64,000 bases of DNA from Aurantimonas sp. Leaf443 (GTDB lineage: Bacteria; Pseudomonadota; Alphaproteobacteria; Rhizobiales; Rhizobiaceae), in NCBI RefSeq assembly GCF_001425575.1, contig NZ_LMRD01000009.1, positions 186,001-250,000 of the forward strand. The letters run 5' to 3'. This document shows, piece by piece, positions 41,047 to 50,081 of the stretch. The first letter of the stretch is position 1. The number at the start of each line of letters is the position of its first letter. The notes beneath the pieces were generated by a model. It did not search any database. It worked only from the letters and a program-made list of their open reading frames with translations, and was not told where the DNA came from. A program made the position numbers and the translations under genes.

Positions 41047-42045
41047 TTGACCCCATCGTCACCCGAACCCGGCCGCCGCCGCATCGAGATCGTGGACATC
41101 GCGCGCGGTGTCGCGCTCCTGGCCATGGCGATCTTCCACTTCGCCTGGGACCTCGAACATTTCGGCTATCTCGAACACGGCACGACCGGGCATGGCGGCT
41201 GGGCGATCTTCGCGCGCTCCATCGCCTCGAGCTTCCTCTTTCTCGTCGGCGTCGGGCTCGTGCTCGCCCATGGCGACGGCATCCGCCGGCGGCCCTTCCT
41301 CAAGCGCCTGCTGCAGATCCTGGCCGCGGCCGCGGCCGTCACCGTCGCCACCTATGTCGCCACGCCGGAGAGTTTCGTCTATTTCGGCATCCTGCAGCAG
41401 ATCGCGGTGGCGAGCGTCCTCGGGCTGGCCTTCCTGCGCCTGCCGCCGGCGCTCACCGCCGCCGTGGCGGTCGCCGTGCTCGCCCTGCCCTTCGCCTATC
41501 GGAACGCGGCCTTCGACCCGGCCTGGCTGAACTGGATCGGGCTCCATGTCACGGCGCCGATCACCAACGACTTCGTGCCGATCTTTCCGTTCACGGCCGC
41601 CGTCCTCCTCGGCATCGCGGCGGCGCGTCTGGCCCGGGCGCGAGGCTGGTTCGAGCGGCTGGCGCTTCTGAACGACCGCCTGCAACCCCTCTCGGCGCTC
41701 GGCTGGCTCGGACGGCGCTCGCTTCTCTTCTATCTTATCCACCAGCCGATCCTTTACGGCATCGTCCTCGGCGTCTCGCTCGTGGCGCCGCCGGACCTTC
41801 GCCCGGTCTTCCAGGCCGACTGCGCCAGACAATGCCTGATCGACCGCGACCCGGCCTTCTGCACCCGCTATTGCGGCTGCCTGCAGGAAAGGCTCACGGC
41901 ACAGGCCCTTTTCGACACGGTGATGCGCGGCACAGCGGATCAGGCGCAGATGAGCGCGATCGGGGAGACCGTCCAGCTTTGCTCGGCGCGGTCCGTCGAT
42001 CCCGCTTCGGGAAATCAGGCCTCAGGGTCGCAGGCCCCGCGATGA
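41047..42045 (+). CDS. DUF1624 (heparan-alpha-glucosaminide N-acetyltransferase-like) membrane protein
   Basis: A 332-aa membrane protein with about seven helices and the acyltransferase-like start RIEIVDIARGVALLAMAIFH. GILQQIAVASVLGL and RRSLLFYLIHQPILYG are typical of DUF1624. The function in bacteria is not established. The start is TTG at 41047. After the last helix comes a soluble tail with cysteines 259, 263, 272, 276 and 278 in a CX3C-X8-CX3CXC pattern. Confidence 0.88.
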   Translation: MTPSSPEPGRRRIEIVDIARGVALLAMAIFHFAWDLEHFGYLEHGTTGHGGWAIFARSIASSFLFLVGVGLVLAHGDGIRRRPFLKRLLQILAAAAAVTVATYVATPESFVYFGILQQIAVASVLGLAFLRLPPALTAAVAVAVLALPFAYRNAAFDPAWLNWIGLHVTAPITNDFVPIFPFTAAVLLGIAAARLARARGWFERLALLNDRLQPLSALGWLGRRSLLFYLIHQPILYGIVLGVSLVAPPDLRPVFQADCARQCLIDRDPAFCTRYCGCLQERLTAQALFDTVMRGTADQAQMSAIGETVQLCSARSVDPASGNQASGSQAPR

Positions 42046-42111
42046 GGAGCGCTGGGCGATAACGCGAGAGACGGGCAGGCCCATCATCCCCCTGTCCCCC
42101 CGCGGCCGCGC

Positions 42112-42513
42112 CTATCCCTCGCGCGCCGTCGTGGCGATGCCGAGTTCCGCCATGCGCGTGAGGCAGGCCTCTTCGGCGCTGTCGAGCTCCAGGAGCAGCT
42201 CGTCGATGTCGCGCCGTTTCTGCTCGAGCTCGCGGCGCTTCTCGCCGACGCGCCGCACGATGGCCCGCAGCTGGCCCGCCTCGCCCGGCGGGCTGCGATA
42301 CATGTTCATGATCTCGCGGATGTCGGCGATGGAGAAGCCGAGCCGCTTGCCGCGCAGGATGTTCTTCAGGAGCTGCCGGTCGGAATGGCGGAACAGCCGC
42401 GTGCGCCCGCGCCGGATCGGAGAGATCAGCCCCTCGTCCTCGTAGAAGCGGATCGTGCGCGTCGAGATGTCGAACTCCCGCGTCAGCTCCGTGATCGTGT
42501 AGTAGTCGCGCAT
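42112..42513 (-). CDS. MerR family transcriptional regulator
   Basis: A 133-aa MerR-type regulator. The winged helix-turn-helix is at residues 6-75, with YTITELTREFDISTRTIRFY and GLISPIRRGRTRLF. A coiled-coil dimer helix of about residues 80-125 follows. There is no C-terminal metal cysteine cluster, and it resembles the LiuR-like subgroup that controls branched-chain amino acid breakdown. No such genes are beside it. It is downstream of mgtE on the same strand. Confidence 0.88.
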   Translation of the reverse strand: MRDYYTITELTREFDISTRTIRFYEDEGLISPIRRGRTRLFRHSDRQLLKNILRGKRLGFSIADIREIMNMYRSPPGEAGQLRAIVRRVGEKRRELEQKRRDIDELLLELDSAEEACLTRMAELGIATTAREG

Positions 42514-42602
42514 GAGGCAGGGGTCCGTCGGCTTCGGTCCGGATCGGACAACCGTCTCGAAGCCAGATTTACGTAAAAGTCAATTGTAGTCGCAGGATAG
42601 AG

Positions 42603-44012
42603 TCAACCGAGGCCGAACCACCAGGTCGCGAGGCCCAGAAAACTAAGGAAGCCGAAGACATCGGTCATCGTTGTCACGAAGACGCCGGAGGAAATGGCGG
42701 GATCGGCGCCGAATCGGTGCAGCACGAGCGGGATCATGATGCCCGAAAGCGCCGCGACGATCATGTTGATGATCATCGCGCAGGCGATGACGCCGCCGAG
42801 CTGCGGATTGGACGTGACGAAGCTCGCCACGATGCCGAGAAGGATCGCGAAGGTCAGCCCGTTGACCAGACCGACCAGCACCTCGCGGCGGATGATGCGT
42901 CCGGCATTGTAGAGGTCGATGTCGCGCGTCGCGAGCGCGCGCACGGTCACCGTCATGGTCTGCGTGCCCGCATTGCCGCCCATGGAGGCGACGATGGGCA
43001 TGAGGGCGGCGAGCGCGACCATCTTCTCGATCGTCTCGTCGAAGAAGCTGATGACGGAGGCCGCGAGGAAGGCCGTCATCAGGTTGACGAGCAGCCAGCC
43101 GATGCGCGACCGGGTGGCCGTCAGCACCGTATCGGAAATCTCCTCGTCGCCGACGCCGCCGAGGCGCTTGAGATCCTCTTCCGCCTCCTGCTGCACGATG
43201 TCGATCACGTCGTCGATCGTCAGGATGCCGACGAGACGCTCGTTCGTATCGACGACCGCGGCCGAGAGAAGATCGTACTGCTCGATGATCTGCGCCGCCT
43301 CTTCCTGGTCCATCTCGGCCGGGATCGCGTGGCGCGTCTCGTGCATGATGTCCTCGACCTTGGTCGGGCGCTTGGTGCGCAGGATCTTGTCGAGATCGAC
43401 GGTGCCGAGGAGCTTGAAGGTGGGATCGACGACGAAGACCTGCGCGAAGCTCTCGGGCAGGTCCTCGTCCTCGCGCATGTAGTCGATCGTCTGGCCGACC
43501 GTCCAATAGGGCGGCACGGCGACGAACTCGGTCTGCATGCGGCGGCCGGCCGACTCTTCGGGATATTCCAGCGAGCGACGAAGGCGGATGCGTTCGCGGA
43601 ACGGCAGTTTCTCGAGGATGACCCGCCGGTCGTCCTCGTCGAGATCCTCGAGAATGTAGACCGCGTCGTCCGAATCGAGTTCGCGCAGCGCCTCGGCCAC
43701 CTGTTCGGGCGGCATGGCCTCGACGATCGACAGGCGGATCGCCTCGTCGACCTCGGTGAGCGCGGTATAGTCGAAAGCCTCGCCCATGAGGCGCACGAGC
43801 GACTGGCGGCGCTCGGGCTCCAGCGTCTCCAGAATGTCGCCGAGTTCCGATTCGTGCAGCGGCTCGATCTCGGCGCGCAGCGCCTCGGCATCCTGCGAAT
43901 CGATCGCGGCCTCGACGCGCTCCAGGAAGGGCGCGGCGATGAAGCCGTCCTCGTTGTAGAGATCTTCCGATTCGGGAGCGGGCGTGTCGGTGCGGGTCTG
44001 CGCGTCGATCAT
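42603..44012 (-). CDS. mgtE: Magnesium transporter MgtE
   Basis: A 469-aa Mg channel. The N-domain of HEAT-like repeats has LHESELGDILETLEPE and LDEDDRRVILEKLP. A CBS pair (about residues 150-270) contains FVVDPTFKLLGTVDL and VVDTNERLVGILTIDDV. Five C-terminal helices begin RIGWLLVNLMTAF and include the pore GGNAGTQT. The ATG at 44010-44012 has a strong AGGAGG site. The 361-base region upstream (44013-44373) to the tRNA holds a 6-bp hairpin at 44168-44183 but no recognisable Mg riboswitch. Confidence 0.94.
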   Translation of the reverse strand: MIDAQTRTDTPAPESEDLYNEDGFIAAPFLERVEAAIDSQDAEALRAEIEPLHESELGDILETLEPERRQSLVRLMGEAFDYTALTEVDEAIRLSIVEAMPPEQVAEALRELDSDDAVYILEDLDEDDRRVILEKLPFRERIRLRRSLEYPEESAGRRMQTEFVAVPPYWTVGQTIDYMREDEDLPESFAQVFVVDPTFKLLGTVDLDKILRTKRPTKVEDIMHETRHAIPAEMDQEEAAQIIEQYDLLSAAVVDTNERLVGILTIDDVIDIVQQEAEEDLKRLGGVGDEEISDTVLTATRSRIGWLLVNLMTAFLAASVISFFDETIEKMVALAALMPIVASMGGNAGTQTMTVTVRALATRDIDLYNAGRIIRREVLVGLVNGLTFAILLGIVASFVTSNPQLGGVIACAMIINMIVAALSGIMIPLVLHRFGADPAISSGVFVTTMTDVFGFLSFLGLATWWFGLG

Positions 44013-44167
44013 CGTCGCCTCCTGCCCTTCGGGTCGATCGAGAGGAAGTCGGCCGCCAGGGCCGGTCGGTTGCGCGCGTCGCGCCGGTCCGCCGGGGCGG
44101 ATCGGGTCGGACGTCGTCGGTTCTCGGCAAAACGGCTGTGCGATGCTTTCGAAGGGAGGCATGGCGC

Positions 44168-44183
44168 GACCGCAGGAGCGGTC
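44168..44183. other. Hairpin in the mgtE upstream region
   Basis: GACCGC-AGGA-GCGGTC. It lies about 160 bases before the mgtE ATG and has no T run. Nothing else supported was found in 44013-44373. Confidence 0.35.
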
Positions 44184-44373
44184 TTAGGACAGAACGATTC
44201 CAGTTCAAAGCGCAAACGCGCGCGTGCCGGCCTTGCGGGCCGCGCATGGAACGCCGAAAATCCAGGCGCTTCGCCCCAAACCGCGAAAGGCGGTGGAGCT
44301 GCACGACAAACCGCTGCGTCACTCAGGGCCAAGGGCCCCGGACGAGCAAAAGATGAGGAGGGAGAGGAAAGGC

Positions 44374-44458
44374 TGGTGCGGTCGAGAAGACTCGAACTTC
44401 CACGGGTTGCCCCACAGCGACCTCAACGCTGCGCGTCTACCAATTCCGCCACGACCGC
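44374..44458 (-). tRNA. tRNA-Leu (anticodon GAG)
   Basis: An 85-base class II tRNA with encoded CCA. The acceptor stem GCGGTCG/CGACCGC is perfect, the anticodon loop TTGAGGT sits on CAGCG/CGCTG, a long variable arm (TGGGGCAACCCGT) follows, and the T loop TTCGAGT is present. The anticodon GAG reads CUC and CUU leucine codons. Confidence 0.96.
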
Positions 44459-44656
44459 ACGCCGTGTCCGAAGGGCTCGTCGCCGTTCGGTGACGGGCAT
44501 GTAACAAGACTGCCGGAGTCGCACAAGCCCTTTCGCGCGGCGTTGTCGCAGTTCTTCGGCCCGCCCTGCCCAACCCCGTGAAACCGGCCGTTTTCGTGCT
44601 GTTTCGGGCGGCGCCGCACCATTTCTTCCGGGCGCTGCGAGGAGTAGAAGCGTTCC

Positions 44657-45385
44657 ATGGACGATCCTTCTTCCCCTTCCCGCCTCGAAACACGCGTCGA
44701 GCGATTCTTGGCCGGCGATCGCGAGACGCGCGTGGAATGGATCCAGCGCGACGGGCTGACCGACTACCCGACCGCCCTCGCCCTGATGGAGGAGCGCGTC
44801 TCCGCGATCGCCGAAGGCCGGGCGAGCGAGGCGGTACTCCTCGTCGAGCACCCGCCGCTCTACACGGCGGGCACGCGCGCGAAGGCGCAGGATCTCGTGG
44901 ATGCGGCGCGCTTTCCCGTCTTCGATGCGGGGCGCGGCGGCGAATACACCTATCACGGCCCCGGCCAGCGCGTGGCCTACGTGATGCTGGATCTGAGGCG
45001 CCGGCGGCAGGACATCCGCGCCTTCGTGGCGGCGCTCGAGGCCTGGATCATCGGCACGCTGTCGGATTTCCAGGTCAAGGGCGAGCGCCGCGAGGACCGG
45101 GTCGGCGTCTGGGTGCGCCGGCCGGAGCGGGCGCCCGGCCCGGACGGCGAGACGGCCGAGGACAAGATCGCCGCCATCGGCATCCGCCTGCGCCGCTGGG
45201 TGACGTTTCACGGAATAGCGCTGAACGTCGATCCCGATCTCGGCCATTTCGCCGGCATCGTGCCCTGCGGCATCCGCGGCCACGGCGTCACCAGCCTCGC
45301 CGATCTCGGCATTCTCGTCTCGCTGCCGGAAGTCGACACGGTCCTGCGCCGCCGCTTCGAGGCGGTATTCGGACCGACGGCCTGA
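44657..45385 (+). CDS. lipB: Octanoyl-[acyl-carrier-protein]-protein N-octanoyltransferase
   Basis: A 242-aa LipB that moves octanoyl from ACP to apo-lipoyl domains, the first step of lipoate synthesis. Signature stretches are [46 protein letters not shown] (catalytic lysine) and the thioester cysteine Cys204 in [15 protein letters not shown]. An insert between VGVWVRRPE and the lysine loop is common in rhizobia. It is divergent from the tRNA. Confidence 0.95.
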   Translation: MDDPSSPSRLETRVERFLAGDRETRVEWIQRDGLTDYPTALALMEERVSAIAEGRASEAVLLVEHPPLYTAGTRAKAQDLVDAARFPVFDAGRGGEYTYHGPGQRVAYVMLDLRRRRQDIRAFVAALEAWIIGTLSDFQVKGERREDRVGVWVRRPERAPGPDGETAEDKIAAIGIRLRRWVTFHGIALNVDPDLGHFAGIVPCGIRGHGVTSLADLGILVSLPEVDTVLRRRFEAVFGPTA

Positions 45386-45450
45386 CGCATGTCCGCACGA
45401 TCGCGCCGTCGCGCCATTCGCCGCGAAGACCATCAGAGGAAAGTCTGCCG

Positions 45451-45906
45451 ATGCGCCGTGTCCTGATCGATGCCGATGCCTGCCCGGTCAAGGACGAGGC
45501 GATCGAGGTCGCCGAACGGCACGGCTGCGGCAGCGTCCTCGTCTCGAACGGCGGCATGCGGCCGTCGCGCTATCCGGGCGCGCGGATCGTGACGGTCGCC
45601 GACGGGGCGGACGCCGCGGACGACTGGATCGTGGCCGAGCTCTCGCCCGGCGATGTCGTCGTGACCGCCGACATCCCCCTCGCGGCCCGAACGCTGGAGG
45701 CCGGCGGCGCCGCCCTCGGGCCGACGGGCCGCGAGTTCACCGCCGCCGGCATCGGCGAGGCGCTGGCCATGCGCGAATTCTCGCGCCATCTGCGGGAGAC
45801 GGGCGAGAGCAAGGGCTACAATGCCAGCTTCACCAATGCCGACCGCTCCCGCTTCCGCCAGTCGCTCGACGCCATCCTGCGTCGCGCTCCGCCCACGGGG
45901 ACGTGA
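45451..45906 (+). CDS. YaiI/YqxD family protein (UPF0178, DUF188)
   Basis: A 151-aa PIN-like fold protein. It begins RVLIDADACPVKDEAIEVAE, contains VTVADGADAADDWIV and VVVTADIPLAARTLEAG, and ends with the FTNADRSRFRQSLD segment. The conserved aspartates of DADACP, DAADDW and TADIPL suggest a metal-dependent nuclease fold, but no activity is established. The ATG follows AGAGGAAA by about ten bases. It stands alone between lipB and the cytochrome b gene. Confidence 0.9.
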   Translation: MRRVLIDADACPVKDEAIEVAERHGCGSVLVSNGGMRPSRYPGARIVTVADGADAADDWIVAELSPGDVVVTADIPLAARTLEAGGAALGPTGREFTAAGIGEALAMREFSRHLRETGESKGYNASFTNADRSRFRQSLDAILRRAPPTGT

Positions 45907-46000
45907 TGGGACAAGCCTTGCCGGCACGCCATCCGGCGCGGCACGGATGGCGTAGCGTCGAAGATCGCGACGAAGCGACGGCGACCCACGAGAGGCGAGC

Positions 46001-46822
46001 GTGACACATAGAGACCTTGAGAGCGGCCCTCTCGTCTACCGCCAGCGCCTGGCGACGCGGCTGACGCATTGGGCCTGGGCGATCTGCCTGTTCTTCCTGC
46101 TCCTGTCCGGTCTGCAGATCTTCATGGCGAGGCCCGATCTCTATCTCGGCCAGCAGTCGGGCTTCGAGTTCGACAACACGATCCTGTCGATCGGCGCCGC
46201 CTTCGACGGCTCCACCCTCACGGGCCGCACGGTCGTCTTCGGACATGCCTTCGACACGACGGGCTGGCTCGGCGCGGTCTGGAACGCGGACGGCAACCTC
46301 GAACGCCGGTCGTTTCCGCAATGGGCGACCATTCCCGGCTATCGCGATCTTGCGACGGGGCGCGTGGTGCATTTCTTCTTCGCCTGGGGCCTCGTCCTCA
46401 CCCTGGCGATCTGGCTGGCGGCCAGTCTCGTCAACCGCCATATCCGGCAGGACCTCCTGCCCTCGAAGGCCGACCTGAAGGCCCTGCCCCGCGACATCGC
46501 GGACCATGCCCGCCTGCGCTTTCGCCACGAGGGCCGTTACAACGTCCTGCAGAAGCTGTCCTATGGCGGCGTCCTCTTCGTCGCGCTGCCGCTGATTATC
46601 CTGACGGGCCTCACCATGTCGCCGGGCGTCAACGCCGCGGCGCCCTGGATGCTCGACCTCTTCGGCGGCCGGCAGACCGCGCGCACGCTGCATTTCGGCG
46701 TGATGCTCGCCCTTCTCGCCTTTTTCGTCGTCCATGTCGCGATGGTGCTTCTGGCGGGCCCGTTCAACGAGATGCGATCGATCGTCACCGGCTGGTACCG
46801 CACCGACCCGGAGTCCGAGTGA
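46001..46822 (+). CDS. Cytochrome b/b6-domain membrane protein (electron partner of the molybdoenzyme)
   Basis: A 273-aa membrane protein with four main helices and candidate heme histidines in ATRLTHWAWA, GRVVHFFFAWG and ARTLHFGVML/VVHVAMVL. A periplasmic loop of about 80 residues lies after helix 1. The start is GTG at 46001 after GAGAGGCGAGC. Its stop overlaps the ATG of the following molybdopterin oxidoreductase by one base, so the pair is translated together. It likely passes electrons between the quinone pool and the molybdoenzyme. Confidence 0.9.
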   Translation: MTHRDLESGPLVYRQRLATRLTHWAWAICLFFLLLSGLQIFMARPDLYLGQQSGFEFDNTILSIGAAFDGSTLTGRTVVFGHAFDTTGWLGAVWNADGNLERRSFPQWATIPGYRDLATGRVVHFFFAWGLVLTLAIWLAASLVNRHIRQDLLPSKADLKALPRDIADHARLRFRHEGRYNVLQKLSYGGVLFVALPLIILTGLTMSPGVNAAAPWMLDLFGGRQTARTLHFGVMLALLAFFVVHVAMVLLAGPFNEMRSIVTGWYRTDPESE

Positions 46823-47604
46823 TGGCGCGCTTCCTTCTCTCCCGCCGCACGCTCCTTACGGGCGCGGCGCTCGGCGCGACGGCGCCGCTCAGCGGGTGCT
46901 TCGACTTCCTCGCCGATCGCGACGATCCCGTGCGCAACGTGATGGAGACGGCCAATTCGCTGACCTATCGCGTCCAACGCATGCTGCTGGGGTCGGACGA
47001 TCTCGCCCGCGAATATCCGGCGAGCGAGATCCGGCAGGGCCAGCGCCCGAACGGTTCCACCGACCCGCAGGACGAGGACTACCGCGCCCTTCTCGACCAG
47101 GACTTCGCGCCCTACCGCCTGACGGTGGACGGGCTCGTCGACCGCCCGCTCCGCGTCTCGCTGGACGAGATCCGCGCCATGCCCGCGCGCACGCAGATCA
47201 CCCGGCACGACTGCGTGGAGGGCTGGAGCTGCATCGCGCAATGGACGGGCACGCCGCTCGGCTACGTCCTCGACCAGGCGATGACGCGTCCCGCCGCCCG
47301 CTTCGTCGTCTTCGACTGTTTCGACAGCTACGGCTCGGGGCTCGTCGCGCCGGTGCGCTACTACGAATCGATCGACATCCGGGACGCCCGCCATGCGCAG
47401 ACGATCCTCGCCTACGGTCTGAACGGGCAAACGCTGCCGGTCGAGAACGGCGCGCCGCTGCGCGTGCGGGTGGAGCGCCAGCTCGGCTACAAGATGGCGA
47501 AATACATCCGCGCGATCCACGTCACCGACACGCTCGCGGGCTTCGGCGGCGGCAATGGCGGCTACTGGGAGGACAACGGCTACGAATGGTTCGCCGGAAT
47601 CTGA
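46822..47604 (+). CDS. Tat-exported molybdopterin-dependent oxidoreductase
   Basis: A 260-aa sulfite-oxidase-fold protein. A twin-arginine leader SRRTLLTG is followed by a lipobox LSGC (Cys26), so it is probably an exported lipoprotein. The molybdopterin cysteine is Cys131 in TRHDCVEGWSC, and GYKMAKYIRAIHVTD near the end is typical of the family. It is shorter than MsrP (YedY), and its membrane partner differs from MsrQ. The natural substrate is unknown. Confidence 0.9.
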   Translation: MARFLLSRRTLLTGAALGATAPLSGCFDFLADRDDPVRNVMETANSLTYRVQRMLLGSDDLAREYPASEIRQGQRPNGSTDPQDEDYRALLDQDFAPYRLTVDGLVDRPLRVSLDEIRAMPARTQITRHDCVEGWSCIAQWTGTPLGYVLDQAMTRPAARFVVFDCFDSYGSGLVAPVRYYESIDIRDARHAQTILAYGLNGQTLPVENGAPLRVRVERQLGYKMAKYIRAIHVTDTLAGFGGGNGGYWEDNGYEWFAGI

Positions 47605-47608
47605 CCGG

Positions 47609-48331
47609 TCAGGCCGGCCGCGCCAGAAGCGCCGCCACCTTCATCTCCTCCCAGCGAAACGCCCGGCGGGCGCTCGCCTCGGCGTCCTCGCCCCATTGCT
47701 CGATGTTCCAGTCCTCGTCGAGATGGGCGAGCGCCCAGGCCTCGTCCGCCTCCAGCCGCCCTCGGGCGACGGCATAGGCCAGAAGCGCCGAGCCGGTGAG
47801 CGTCGTCATCTGGTTCAGCGCGGCGACGCGGAACGGGTCGTCGAAGGCCGCCAGCCGCTCGGCAAAGCGCGCCAGCGTTCTGTCCGGCTGCGCGACATGC
47901 ATGACGCCGGCAGCCAGCCGGAACGGGCCTCCGAGGTCGCCGCTCGCCCAGTCGAGCACCGGATCCCAGCGCAGCCGCTGGCGTTCCACGAGACGCTCGG
48001 GCTCGCTCGCGCGGTAGAAGAGGAGATCGGTCTCGGCGAAGCGCGCGACCTCGTCGCGCACGGGTGCCGGGTCCGGGGCGATGGCGTCGATGACGGTGTT
48101 GGCGAGCCGCGTCATCGGCATGGTGGCGGGATCGACCCGCTCGCCCTGCCCGTCCCATTCGCCCCGCGCGATCTCGGCGGCGGTCTCGTGCGGCAGGAGG
48201 AAGACGTTGCGGGCCGGCGTGCGCAGCGAGCGGCCGTCGAGCAGAATGGCGAAGCCGCCGTCGCGGGCCTCGATCGCGGCCTTTTCGTAGAAGCGCTTGG
48301 GCAGGTCGGGCTGTTGGCTTCGTCCCGTCAT
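47609..48331 (-). CDS. ATP12 family chaperone
   Basis: A 240-aa protein of the ATP12 family, which in mitochondria and alphaproteobacteria assists F1-ATPase assembly. The conserved start RFYEKAAIEARDGGFAILLD and GRSLRTPARN, then TRLANTVIDAIAP and DLLFYRASEPERLVERQ, are all recognisable. The ATG at 48329-48331 overlaps the stop of the upstream phosphatase gene. It ends convergently four bases from the molybdoenzyme. Confidence 0.9.
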   Translation of the reverse strand: MTGRSQQPDLPKRFYEKAAIEARDGGFAILLDGRSLRTPARNVFLLPHETAAEIARGEWDGQGERVDPATMPMTRLANTVIDAIAPDPAPVRDEVARFAETDLLFYRASEPERLVERQRLRWDPVLDWASGDLGGPFRLAAGVMHVAQPDRTLARFAERLAAFDDPFRVAALNQMTTLTGSALLAYAVARGRLEADEAWALAHLDEDWNIEQWGEDAEASARRAFRWEEMKVAALLARPA

Positions 48332-49056
48332 GCGGCGTCTCCCTGCCAATCCGCGTCGCCGTCCCTCGCCGAATGCCGCGACCGCGCGTGTCGTCCCTCC
48401 AGCCAGGCTTCGATCAGCGCGGCGAGATGATCCACGTCGCAGGCCACGTCGCTCGCGCCGGCCGCGACGAGCGGCTCGGCCGGGTTGGTGCCCCAGGTCA
48501 CGCCGATCCCCGTCGCGCCCGCATGGACGGCCATCTGCATGTCGAAGATCGCATCGCCGACCACGACGCACTCGCTCGGATGGACGCCGAGCTCGGCGCA
48601 GCATTCCTCGACCATGGCGGGATGGGGCTTGGAGGGGCAGTCGTCGGCCGTGCGGACCGACAGGAAGAGCCCGTCCATGCCATGCGCAGCGCAGATGCTG
48701 GCGACGCCCCGCCGGCTCTTGCCGGTGACCATGCCGACGAGCACATCGGGCCTTCGGCCGAGGCGCACGACGAGATCCTTCATTCCCGGAAACAGGCTTT
48801 CGCGGAAGGCCGGATCGTCGCGCGTGCCGCGAAACGTCTCGCGATAGCCCTCGACGAGCATCGCGATTCCCGCGGCATCGGCGGCCGGGTGCAGCCGCGC
48901 CATGGCGTCGCCGAGCGACAGGCCGATGATGGCGCGCGTCGCCGCATCGCCGGGATCGGACAGGCCGCGCGAGACGAAGGTCCGGCGCATCGTCTCGCAG
49001 ATCAGGCCGCAGCTGTCGGCGATCGTGCCGTCGCAGTCGAACAGGACCGCCCGCAT
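48328..49056 (-). CDS. HAD-IA family hydrolase (phosphoglycolate phosphatase-like)
   Basis: A 242-aa HAD phosphatase: nucleophile motif I is VLFDCDGTIADS, motif II is MVTGKS, and motif III/IV is CPSKPHPAMVEE followed by VVGDAIFDMQMA. The small cap domain is of the phosphoglycolate phosphatase type, although the substrate cannot be told from sequence. It overlaps its neighbours by one base (start) and four bases (end), forming a translationally coupled run RluA-HAD-ATP12. Confidence 0.92.
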   Translation of the reverse strand: MRAVLFDCDGTIADSCGLICETMRRTFVSRGLSDPGDAATRAIIGLSLGDAMARLHPAADAAGIAMLVEGYRETFRGTRDDPAFRESLFPGMKDLVVRLGRRPDVLVGMVTGKSRRGVASICAAHGMDGLFLSVRTADDCPSKPHPAMVEECCAELGVHPSECVVVGDAIFDMQMAVHAGATGIGVTWGTNPAEPLVAAGASDVACDVDHLAALIEAWLEGRHARSRHSARDGDADWQGDAA

Positions 49057-50042
49057 CAGTCGCCCATCTCCGCCTCGTCGAACCCGAAGAGGTTGAAGGT
49101 CTGCACCATGTGCGGCGGCAGCGGCGCGACCTGGTCGATCATGCCGCCGGCCGGATTGGGGATGCGGATGCGGCGCGCGTGGAGATGCAGCCGGTTCTGC
49201 ACGCCGCCCGGAAAGTCCCAGTTCGTGTCGTGCTCGAAATATTTGGGATCGCCGAGGATCGGGTGTCCGATATGGGCGGCATGGACACGCAGCTGGTGCG
49301 TGCGGCCCGTATAGGGCTCCATCTCCAGCCAGCAGAAGTTCTGCGCCACCTGATCGATCACCCGGTAGTGCGAGAGCGCGTGGTCGGCGCCCTCGTCGCC
49401 GTGCCGCGCGACGCGCATGCGGTCGCCGTCCGGTGTCTGCTCGCGCACGAGATAGGTCGAGATGCGCCCCTCGTGCGGCGCGGGCACGCCCTTGACGATG
49501 GCCCAGTAGGTCTTCTGCGTGTCGCGCTCGCGGAAGGCCTTGGTCAGCGCGGTCGCCGCGCCGCGCGTGCGCGCCACGACGAGCACGCCCGACGTGTCGC
49601 GGTCCAGCCGATGCACGAGACGCGGCTTCTCGCCCTTGCGGTTGCGCCAGGCTTCCAGCATCGAATCGACATGGCGGTTGACGCCCGAGCCGCCCTGCAC
49701 GGCGAGGCCCGCCGGCTTGTTGAAGACGTAGACCTTCTCGTCCTCGTAGAGGAGCATCTGCGCCAGAACGTCGCCGTCGCGCTTGTCGCGCATCGTGTTC
49801 GGCGTCAGCGGCAGGGGCGCGCCACGGGCGGCGTCGACGCCGACCGGCGGCACGCGGATGGTCTGGCCGGGCTGGATGCGCGTGTCCGTCTTGGCGCGGC
49901 CGCCGTCGACGCGCACCTGGCCGGAGCGCAGCAGCTTCTGCAAATGACCGAAGCCGAGGCCCGGATAGTGGATCTTGAACCAGCGATCGAGCCGAAGCCC
50001 CGCCTCGTCCTCCTCCACCTTCTTCTGTTCGACCTGCGCCAT
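49056..50042 (-). CDS. RluA family 23S rRNA pseudouridine synthase (RluC-like)
   Basis: A 328-aa enzyme that converts uridines of 23S rRNA to pseudouridine. An S4 RNA-binding domain (residues 10-80, LRLDRWFKIHYPGLGFGHLQ) is followed by the catalytic domain, with the aspartate in RLVHRLDRDTSGVLV and the C-terminal YTGRTHQLRVHAAHIGHPIL. RluC is the closest type by architecture. The ATG at 50040-50042 follows GAAGG. Confidence 0.93.
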   Translation of the reverse strand: MAQVEQKKVEEDEAGLRLDRWFKIHYPGLGFGHLQKLLRSGQVRVDGGRAKTDTRIQPGQTIRVPPVGVDAARGAPLPLTPNTMRDKRDGDVLAQMLLYEDEKVYVFNKPAGLAVQGGSGVNRHVDSMLEAWRNRKGEKPRLVHRLDRDTSGVLVVARTRGAATALTKAFRERDTQKTYWAIVKGVPAPHEGRISTYLVREQTPDGDRMRVARHGDEGADHALSHYRVIDQVAQNFCWLEMEPYTGRTHQLRVHAAHIGHPILGDPKYFEHDTNWDFPGGVQNRLHLHARRIRIPNPAGGMIDQVAPLPPHMVQTFNLFGFDEAEMGD

Positions 50043-50081
50043 CGTGCCTTCAGCTTTCCGTCTCAAAGGCGGCTGATAGCA

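Noticed and set aside
44192-44206. GAAC-N7-GTTC near mgtE as an SOS box
   Set aside because: The halves are inverted, not direct repeats, so it does not match the alphaproteobacterial LexA operator.
44013-44373. Mg riboswitch (M-box or mgtA type) before mgtE
   Set aside because: No conserved M-box core or multi-helix layout was seen, only a single short hairpin.
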